From: Roseibium sp. MMSF_3544
Lineage (GTDB): Bacteria > Pseudomonadota > Alphaproteobacteria > Rhizobiales > Stappiaceae
Assembly: GCF_030732845.1 (NCBI RefSeq)
Contig: NZ_JASHKA010000008.1
Coordinates: 62,001 to 126,000 of the forward strand
Direction: 5' to 3'
Length of the DNA stretch: 64,000 nucleotides
Below are positions 57,588-64,000 of this stretch, in pieces; within the stretch, counting starts at the first letter, position 1, and each line of letters begins with the position of its first letter. A model generated the notes under the pieces. The model saw only the letters and a program-made list of their open reading frames with translations. It was not told where the DNA came from and ran no database searches. The translations under genes and the position numbers were made by a program.

Positions 57588-60500
57588 ATGCCAACTTTTT
57601 CTTCTGCATCCAATACGCTTGATCTTGATGTGCGCAGCAGTTGGGGAGCGGGGCTGGTCGCCGATCTCAGTCTGACACCAACACAATCGTTGAACGGTTG
57701 GACCGTCACCTTCGACTATCCCGGCGAGATCGTGAACATCTGGAACGCCCGTATTGTCTCAAGGGTTGGCGACCGCTACGTCGTCGAAGCCATGGGATAC
57801 AATTCAAATGTGGCCGCAGGCGGAACTGTGTCCTTTGGTTTTCAGGGCAGCGGGAGCGTTCATGAGATCGCCCCGGTCGCGCTTGTAGGCGAACCGCTGG
57901 ACGGAACGGGTGATCCGGCGCCTCTTCCGGTGGTTTCCGTTGCCGATGCATCGTCGTCCGAAGCAGACGGTGAGATCAGCTTCGACCTGCAACTGTCCGA
58001 GCCATCGACCACGGACGTCACGATCACCTACCAGACCAACTCCGGTACGGCTGATGAGGGAAGCGACTACACCGGAGCGAGCGCACAGATTGTGATCCCT
58101 GCCGGGCAGACGACGGCCACGATCACGATACCCTTGATTGACGACATGTCGGCGGAAAGCGCTGAAACCTTTGGTCTTGAACTCGTTTCTGCCGACGGTG
58201 CCGAAATCGGCGACGGGACTGCAACCGGCACAATTCTGGACAACGACACGACCACTCCGCCAGCGGATCCACCCGTGTTGAGCATCAGCGATGCAAGTGT
58301 AGCGGAAGGCAATCCCGGGACGGGCTCTGTGGCGACAGGCCAGCTGATCGTTGACGGACCGCTCTCGACCTCCGGAAATCAGATCATCGACAGCAATGGC
58401 GACGCCGTTCAGATACGTGCAGTCAACTGGTTCGGCGCCGAAAACGACGTGCGCGCGCCCCACGGGCTTTGGCAGCGCCCCATGACCGAGATGATGGATC
58501 AGATGGTCGACGAGGGCTTCAACGCCATCCGTCTTCCGTTCTCGGTACAAAACATTCTGGAAAACCAGGTTGCCACATCCGTGGGCGGTGACCCGAGCCT
58601 TGTTGGGCTCACCACGCTCGAAATCTTTGACCGCATCATCGACTACGCCGAAGATATCGGAATCAAAATCATTTTGGATGCGCACCGGATCACCCAGGGA
58701 AACGGCGCCGAAGGGATCTGGTATTCCGGCGCTTATGACGAAAGCGACTGGATCTCCGCTTGGGAAACCCTTGCAACACGTTACGGAGACTCGTCTGCCG
58801 TCATCGGAGCGGACCTTTTGAACGAACCGCATCTGGGGACCTGGGGGACCGGCGAACGAAACGATTGGGCGGCGGCCGCTGAACAGGCCGGCAATGCCGT
58901 GCTTGATGTGGCACCCGACTGGCTGATCCTGGTCGAAGGCATCGGCAACTACAACGGCGACAATTACTGGTGGGGAGGGCAGCTTCAGGGCGTGCGGGAC
59001 CGGCCGGTTGAATTGTCGGTCGACAACAAACTCGTCTACTCCCCGCATGACTATCCTGCCTCGATTTTTCAGCAGCCGTGGTTCACCGATGGCTCGGACC
59101 TTTACGAGGTCTTCCGCGAAAACTGGGGCTTCATCTATGAGGAAGGGATCGCACCGGTACTCCTGGGCGAGTTTGGCTCCCGCCTGGAAAATCCACTGGA
59201 CCTCGTTTGGGCAGAGGCGATCACCGATTATCTTTCCGGAGACTTTGACGGCGACGGAACCATCGATCTCGGTGCCGGCGAAGTCGGTCCAAGTTTTGCC
59301 TGGTGGTCGTGGAACCCCAATTCCGGCGATACGGGCGGATATGTCCTGGATGATTGGACGACAGTCCGCCAAAACGCTGCCGACTTGTTGGACCCGCTGC
59401 TGGAAGCCGATACGGGGACGGGCGAGGGCACCGGAAGCGGGACTTCGGTTCTCACGTTCGACGTGTCGCTCGATGCGCCCGCAGAGGAAGCGCTGAGTTA
59501 TAGCTACGAGACACGCAACGGTTCCGCGGTCGCGGGTGAAGACTATGTCGCTGCCAGCGGGTCAGTCGCGTTCGCCATAGGGCAGCAAACCGCGCAGATC
59601 ACCGTCGAAGTCATTGCGGACACGCTTGAAGAGCCAGACGAGACGCTCACGCTTGTCATCACCGATGCTGACGGAACAGAAGTCTACGCCACCGGAACCA
59701 TCTTTGACGATGATGACGGCGACGGTGGTACGGGAGACGATGATACCGGCGATGATGATACGGGTGACGACGATACCGGCGACGATGACACGGGCGACGA
59801 CGATACGGGTGATACCGGCGGCTCCGGTCCGTTCGTTGGTGGCGGAACGACCTATTTTGTCGGCCAGACCTCGGTGGTGACCGGGTTCGACCCGACGACC
59901 GATGTGCTCGATCTGGGGCCGAACTCGATCCACAACCAGATCCCGGTCGATACGCCCGACGGCTTCATGATGCTGCATATGTTCAACAGCAGCCAGTCGC
60001 TGTTGCTGGAAGGCGTCAGTCTTGCCGATCTCCACCCCGAAAACTTCGCGCCGATCTCTGACTCCCATCTGCAGCAGGACCTCAGTGCGGTTTTGGCCTA
60101 TGAGAACGGCACCGGTCTGGTGCGGCCGAACACGGTCTACATCCGCTCGCATGAAGAGGGACTGGTGGAGACCGTCGACTTCAACCCGGCGACCGATAAG
60201 ATCAGCTTCTTCTATCTGTCTGTACGCGGCGACGGTCAGCTCAACTTCGCGGTTGAGGACACGGCCGACGGCGCGCGTTTCTATAACCCGCTGACGGGGC
60301 AGAGCCTGACGCTGAACGGGGTCTCATTCTCCGAGCTCGACAGTTCTCACTTCGAGTGGCGTGCCAACCAGCTTGAAGACGGCATTGCCGGAAGAATGGG
60401 GTTGGAGGCCGTGATCGAAGGCTTCACCTATGTCAATGAGAACATCTTCACCGGCAAGAGCGTTGAGATGGCCGGCGGTGTCGACCGCGCGCCCTATCAC

Positions 60501-62234
60501 AGCGGACAGGGCTATGAGGACTATACGGGCACCCCGATCGGGGGCGGCTCGGATGATGACACTGGTGATGATGGCACTGGAGACGACACAGGTGACGACG
60601 GCACGGGGGACGGCTCCACTCCGATTGGCGTGACTGTCACCGGGGGTGCCGTCACGGAGGCCGATCCAGGGATGGATCATGTTCATGATGACGGCTCGAC
60701 CCATGTGCATGATGACGGGCACCGCTACATCACCTTCACAGTCACGCTTGATGAGCCAGTCAGCGAAGAACTTACATTGAGCTACACGACGGCGGACGGC
60801 ACTGCCGTAGCCGACACCACCAGCGACGTTGCATGGGACTATCACACGGCGACTGGAGATCTGGTATTCGCTGTGGGTGAGCAGACCCGGACCGTGGCGG
60901 TCGCGGTGCATCCTGACACGCTGGTGGAAGATACAGAAACCTTCACCTTTACCGTCTCCGGCGACAATATCACCGGCACGCTCGAGGCGACGGGCACCAT
61001 ATACGACAATGACGATGATACCGGCGACGATGACACGGGCGACGACGATACGGGTGATACCGGCGGCTCCGGTCCGTTCGTTGGTGGCGGAACGACCTAT
61101 TTTGTCGGCCAGACCTCGGTGGTGACCGGGTTCGATCCGACGACCGATGTGCTCGATCTGGGGCCGAACTCGATCCACAACCAGATCCCCGTCGATACGC
61201 CCGACGGCTTCATGATGCTGCATATGTTCAACAGCAGCCAGTCCCTGTTGCTGGAAGGCGTCAGTCTTGCCGATCTTCACCCTGAAAACTTCGCGCCGAT
61301 CGCCGATGCCCATCTGCAGCAGGATCTCAGTGCGGTCCTGGCCTATGAGAACGGCACCGGTCTGGTGCGGCCGAACACGGTCTACATCCGCTCGCATGAA
61401 GAGGGACTGGTTGAGACCGTCGACTTCAACCCTGCAACCGACAAGATCAGCTTCTTCTATCTGTCTGTACGCGGCGACGGTCAGCTCAACTTCGCGGTTG
61501 AGGACACGGCCGACGGCGCGCGTTTCTATAACCCGCTGACGGGGCAGAGCCTGACGCTGAACGGGGTCTCATTCTCCGAGCTCGACAGTTCTCACTTCGA
61601 GTGGCGTGCCAACCAGCTTGAAGACGGCATTGCCGGAAGAATGGGGTTGGAGGCCGTGATCGACGGCTTCACCTATGTCAACGAGAACATCTTCACCGGC
61701 AAGAGCGTTGAGATGGCCGGCGGTGTCGACCGCGCGCCCTATCACAGTGGACAGGGCTACGAGGATTATACGGGCACGCCGATCGGGAGTGGCTCGGATG
61801 ATGATGATACCGGTGACGACGGCACGGGAGATGATACAGGCGACGATGGCACGGGGGATACCGGAGACACGGGTGACACCGGCGACACGGGTGACACCGG
61901 GGAGGGAGACGGCTCCGATGTTCTCGATGCGGCGCTTGTTGTTAGCAATGACTGGGGATCCGGCGCGACGGTTCTGCTGGAAATCAGCAATGTCGACACC
62001 TTTGATTTCAGCGGTGGCTGGACCGTTGAAGTCGATCTCGACCCGTCCCTCATCAGCGGAAACTGGAACAGCGACTGGAGCGAGAACGATGATGGCAGCG
62101 GGATCATTGTGTCGGATGTCGGCTGGAACGCGGATATTGCCGCCGGTCAGGCCGTCGACGTTGGCTTCCAGCTCAATCAGGGTGGGCTTGACGAGTTCAT
62201 GCTGAACCAGGACGCCGATTTCAGGTTCATCTAG
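57588..62234 (+). CDS. Multidomain GH5 glycoside hydrolase (cellulase-like) with CBM2-like ends and duplicated modules
   Basis: A 1548-residue protein. Order: CBM2-like (1-105), Calx-beta (about 113-220), start of a second Calx-beta (about 227-245) interrupted by a GH5 domain (about 250-605) with acid/base Glu413 in LLNEPHLGTW and nucleophile Glu528 in LLGEFGSRLE, then the rest of that Calx-beta (about 620-710). A GDDDTG linker leads to an unrecognised module A (about 745-985), a third Calx-beta with a His-rich loop (about 1010-1141), module B nearly identical to A (about 1160-1400), and a C-terminal CBM2-like domain (about 1443-1548). No signal peptide is seen, although the cargo is clearly extracellular in type. 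GGAGGTGA precedes the ATG. Confidence 0.9.
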   Translation: MPTFSSASNTLDLDVRSSWGAGLVADLSLTPTQSLNGWTVTFDYPGEIVNIWNARIVSRVGDRYVVEAMGYNSNVAAGGTVSFGFQGSGSVHEIAPVALVGEPLDGTGDPAPLPVVSVADASSSEADGEISFDLQLSEPSTTDVTITYQTNSGTADEGSDYTGASAQIVIPAGQTTATITIPLIDDMSAESAETFGLELVSADGAEIGDGTATGTILDNDTTTPPADPPVLSISDASVAEGNPGTGSVATGQLIVDGPLSTSGNQIIDSNGDAVQIRAVNWFGAENDVRAPHGLWQRPMTEMMDQMVDEGFNAIRLPFSVQNILENQVATSVGGDPSLVGLTTLEIFDRIIDYAEDIGIKIILDAHRITQGNGAEGIWYSGAYDESDWISAWETLATRYGDSSAVIGADLLNEPHLGTWGTGERNDWAAAAEQAGNAVLDVAPDWLILVEGIGNYNGDNYWWGGQLQGVRDRPVELSVDNKLVYSPHDYPASIFQQPWFTDGSDLYEVFRENWGFIYEEGIAPVLLGEFGSRLENPLDLVWAEAITDYLSGDFDGDGTIDLGAGEVGPSFAWWSWNPNSGDTGGYVLDDWTTVRQNAADLLDPLLEADTGTGEGTGSGTSVLTFDVSLDAPAEEALSYSYETRNGSAVAGEDYVAASGSVAFAIGQQTAQITVEVIADTLEEPDETLTLVITDADGTEVYATGTIFDDDDGDGGTGDDDTGDDDTGDDDTGDDDTGDDDTGDTGGSGPFVGGGTTYFVGQTSVVTGFDPTTDVLDLGPNSIHNQIPVDTPDGFMMLHMFNSSQSLLLEGVSLADLHPENFAPISDSHLQQDLSAVLAYENGTGLVRPNTVYIRSHEEGLVETVDFNPATDKISFFYLSVRGDGQLNFAVEDTADGARFYNPLTGQSLTLNGVSFSELDSSHFEWRANQLEDGIAGRMGLEAVIEGFTYVNENIFTGKSVEMAGGVDRAPYHSGQGYEDYTGTPIGGGSDDDTGDDGTGDDTGDDGTGDGSTPIGVTVTGGAVTEADPGMDHVHDDGSTHVHDDGHRYITFTVTLDEPVSEELTLSYTTADGTAVADTTSDVAWDYHTATGDLVFAVGEQTRTVAVAVHPDTLVEDTETFTFTVSGDNITGTLEATGTIYDNDDDTGDDDTGDDDTGDTGGSGPFVGGGTTYFVGQTSVVTGFDPTTDVLDLGPNSIHNQIPVDTPDGFMMLHMFNSSQSLLLEGVSLADLHPENFAPIADAHLQQDLSAVLAYENGTGLVRPNTVYIRSHEEGLVETVDFNPATDKISFFYLSVRGDGQLNFAVEDTADGARFYNPLTGQSLTLNGVSFSELDSSHFEWRANQLEDGIAGRMGLEAVIDGFTYVNENIFTGKSVEMAGGVDRAPYHSGQGYEDYTGTPIGSGSDDDDTGDDGTGDDTGDDGTGDTGDTGDTGDTGDTGEGDGSDVLDAALVVSNDWGSGATVLLEISNVDTFDFSGGWTVEVDLDPSLISGNWNSDWSENDDGSGIIVSDVGWNADIAAGQAVDVGFQLNQGGLDEFMLNQDADFRFI
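59772..60558 (+). repeat. Internal duplication, copy A
   Basis: About 787 bases matching copy B (61017-61803) at a constant offset of 1245 bases, with only scattered differences (for example 59889, 59943, 60047-60065). It encodes the second part of the GDDDTG linker and module A. Confidence 0.9.
61017..61803 (+). repeat. Internal duplication, copy B
   Basis: Second copy of the 787-base segment. The high DNA identity, including synonymous sites, shows a recent duplication or continuing gene conversion inside the gene. Confidence 0.9.
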
Positions 62235-62477
62235 GGTCCCCGTAATCCAGGGTCTGAAGACGCGTGCACAGCGCCTTGGTCTGCATCGCCGGGGAGGTGT
62301 CAAGCCATCTCGGCGGTGCATTCCGCGATTGTTCAAACGGCACAGCGCGCCGCAAGGCAGCATCGGGAAACCAGTCTTTGCCTGTTGACTGCAGCAGAAT
62401 GCAGGTTGGCTTTGAGTGCAAATTGGCGGATGCATCAGCGCCATGCTAGCGTCCGCTTAAAGCCTACGGAGACCGCA

Positions 62478-63215
62478 ATGCCTGCCGAAGCATCAAAGCA
62501 GCCTGCTCAAGAACGCGACACACGGCCCACAATTTTGTTCATCGCGGGCTTCGGTGACAACGCCAGCATGTTTGAGGGAATGGCCGGCACCCACCTTGCC
62601 GACAGGTATCGTCTGGTCCCCGTCAATCTGCCGGGTTTTGGCGCCCCGCCTCTGACGGAAACAACCACTCTCGAGGCACTTGCCCAGACAGTTGCGGACG
62701 AAGCTGTGAGGAACAGAGCCGAGATCATTGTCGCGCATTCTGTTGCGTCGATCATCGCATCGTTGGCCGCCAGGCGGCCCGACTGTCCTTTGACAAGGAT
62801 CATTTCCCTGGAAGGAAATATCACGGCCGAGGATGCTTATTTCTCAGGGACAGCGGCAGACTATGATGATCCGGTGACCTTTCGCACAGCGTTTCTTGAA
62901 CGGCTGGACGAAATGGCGAAAACCGTGCCGGTCATAAGGCGGTATCGCCGTGAAGTCTCAAAAGCGGATACTTTGGCGCTTTGGCAGCTTGGGACCGACG
63001 CACGGCGTTTTTCAGCCGAGCACGTGCCAGGTGTGGTGTTGCGGGACGCAGCAAACGTGACTTACCTCTACAACCCCGACAACTGCCCGGACAGCACCAA
63101 CCGTTGGCTGGAAGAAAACGAGATGGATCGGATCGTCCTTGAAAACGCCACGCATTGGAAGAGCGTTGATCAGCCCGAAATGCTTGCGGACAAAATTGCT
63201 GAGGCATTGCAATAG
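62478..63215 (+). CDS. Alpha/beta-fold hydrolase
   Basis: A 245-residue hydrolase-fold protein starting at an ATG at 62478 with GGAG seven bases upstream. The N-terminal strand-helix segment is PTILFIAGFGDNASMFEGMA. The nucleophile elbow reads IIVAHSVASIIASLAAR, where the usual G-x-S-x-G is AHSVA, so the first Gly is replaced. A late His lies in LENATHWKSVDQPEMLADKI. It resembles AB_hydrolase proteins of unknown substrate. It stands alone after the GH5 gene. Confidence 0.82.
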   Translation: MPAEASKQPAQERDTRPTILFIAGFGDNASMFEGMAGTHLADRYRLVPVNLPGFGAPPLTETTTLEALAQTVADEAVRNRAEIIVAHSVASIIASLAARRPDCPLTRIISLEGNITAEDAYFSGTAADYDDPVTFRTAFLERLDEMAKTVPVIRRYRREVSKADTLALWQLGTDARRFSAEHVPGVVLRDAANVTYLYNPDNCPDSTNRWLEENEMDRIVLENATHWKSVDQPEMLADKIAEALQ

Positions 63216-63573
63216 TTGCAGAAAGCAGCCGTGCGACCCAGGTTGCGACGGAGCTGGAAGCAAGCCTCGGGCTTGGAGCCGTGAGAGGACGGTCGGGTTT
63301 CGCGCGAAAAGTCCATGTAGCAGATGTTCACGCGGAGGAGGTTCGCGGCCGGATTCGGACCGAAGCTACGGTTGAACCTTTCATCGACGAACTCCAACTT
63401 TGCGCCGCCAAAGGCGCATTCGACGCGCTAAAGCTCAAGCCCGAAAGTAGAAATTCAATTCATGCGCGGCAGATTTGCGGGATGGATGGGAGGAAATCAG
63501 TCGTTGAAGCAAACCAAGCGCCGACTGCTCATGCGCTACAAATGGTGTGATTGCGTTTAGCGAAAGACGCGCG
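63216..63573. other. Region without a supported gene
   Basis: About 360 bases. Frames exist on both strands (63170-63397 minus, 63281-63550 plus), but none has a ribosome site or a recognisable protein. A gene remnant is possible. Confidence 0.35.
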
Positions 63574-64000
63574 CTATTTTTTGCTATTTCCGCCATCGAG
63601 TTGAGCTCTCTCGAAAGAAGAAAGATTGTCACCAAACTCATACGCCTCGCGATTGCCATCCCATGACTCTTGCCAGTCGTGCACGCCGAAGTTCTTGTTG
63701 TCCAGGAAACCGTTCATGAAGAAATCGCAATTGGTTATCGCATCGTAGACGGGCAAGCCAGTCACGGATCGCAGCAGGTTCGCATATGGCGGCAGTTCCG
63801 TGCACTCCAGTAGCAGGCACTCAATCTTCGGCTTGTTTCTCAGTACTGTATTGGTAAGACCAATCAGACCCTTGCCCACCTTTTCGGTGTCGACCCTCTG
63901 CCCCTTTGCGACGGCCTCGAAGCCCGGGACATCCTGGCACCCAACGATCTGGAGGCGGTGGCTGTGTTCTTGCAGGCCGGACATTCTGTCGAGTTCTGTT
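63574..64000 (-). CDS. Aspartate/glutamate (hydantoin) racemase-family protein, N-terminal part outside the window
   Basis: The C-terminal ~142 residues of a racemase-fold protein; the frame stays open through the right edge (TELDRM precedes the first internal ATG at 63984). The second active-site Cys is in IECLLLECTELPPYANLLRS (Cys-Thr-Glu), followed by TGLPVYDAITNCDFFMNGFL. Whether it racemises an amino acid or acts on another substrate cannot be told from this part. Confidence 0.75.
   Translation of the reverse strand, partial: TELDRMSGLQEHSHRLQIVGCQDVPGFEAVAKGQRVDTEKVGKGLIGLTNTVLRNKPKIECLLLECTELPPYANLLRSVTGLPVYDAITNCDFFMNGFLDNKNFGVHDWQESWDGNREAYEFGDNLSSFERAQLDGGNSKK

Noticed and set aside
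59740..59816. Tandem GATGATACGGGT-like units considered as a CRISPR or minisatellite
   Set aside because: The 12-15-base units are codons for the GDDDTG linker inside the GH5 gene; there are no spacers, and the frame is kept.
63170..63397. Short minus-strand frame with RPSSHGSKPEACF-like sequence
   Set aside because: It overlaps the end of the alpha/beta hydrolase gene, has no ribosome site and matches no family I recognise; it could be a remnant but is not supported.

Overview
The window is a stretch of chromosome, about 60% GC, from an alphaproteobacterium. The gene content (OppABC/DF peptide importer, RND pump, homogentisate pathway, RTX-type I secretion, autotransporter, large cellulase-like protein) and the codon style fit a marine Stappiaceae/Roseibium (Labrenzia)-like organism. 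That assignment is inferred from gene content alone; no rRNA or tRNA gene was seen and no database search was possible.

Layout. 1-7.6 kb: peptide uptake and peptide/cell-wall processing. This holds the end of a peptide-binding protein, OppB- and OppC-type permeases, a double ATPase, a GntR regulator, an M19 dipeptidase and a YkuD L,D-transpeptidase lipoprotein. 7.7-21.7 kb: mixed housekeeping and accessory genes. These are an AhpD/CMD-like protein, a hemolysin-III membrane protein, a DHA2 efflux pump, a MetR-like LysR regulator divergent from an EamA exporter with a consensus MetR-type palindrome between them, a nitroreductase, an RND pump with its adaptor, a DUF2867 protein, a ChrR-type cupin, a HerA-like ATPase and a DM13 protein. 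A non-coding MITE-like element with 32-bp inverted ends and flanking TA lies just before the DM13 gene.

21.9-28.7 kb: a compact aromatic catabolic operon of hmgA, an MBL hydrolase, a fumarylacetoacetate hydrolase, a second MBL protein, a DinB-fold protein, an FAD monooxygenase and a 63-residue partner. The last two resemble the two-component 3-hydroxyphenylacetate 6-hydroxylase MhaAB, so the operon probably runs from 3-hydroxyphenylacetate through homogentisate to fumarate and acetoacetate. No glutathione-type maleylacetoacetate isomerase is present; the DinB-fold protein is a candidate replacement. Directly downstream are an orphan branched-chain/amide-type binding protein and a chemoreceptor with a large periplasmic domain, which may form a sensing pair.

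33-47.4 kb: regulators and surface proteins. Here are two AraC regulators, an autotransporter, a LysR regulator, and a type I secretion operon (repeat-rich RTX/CHRD substrate, ABC exporter, HlyD-type adaptor). 47.6-56.9 kb: a Tat-exported intradiol-dioxygenase-like protein next to a tetra-histidine haem membrane protein, an FMN hydroxyacid dehydrogenase, a lipoate-ligase-like protein, threonine dehydratase, AcnB and SstT. 57.6-62.2 kb: a 1548-residue GH5 glycoside hydrolase with terminal CBM2-like domains. Its catalytic domain is nested inside a Calx-beta domain, and a roughly 240-residue module is duplicated almost identically at DNA level. An alpha/beta hydrolase and a truncated Asp/Glu racemase-like gene close the window.

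The points most worth following are the MhaAB/DinB homogentisate operon with its adjacent SBP-chemoreceptor pair, the nested and duplicated architecture of the GH5 protein, the CHRD insertion in the RTX substrate, the Tat beta-sandwich/haem membrane pair, and the MITE.
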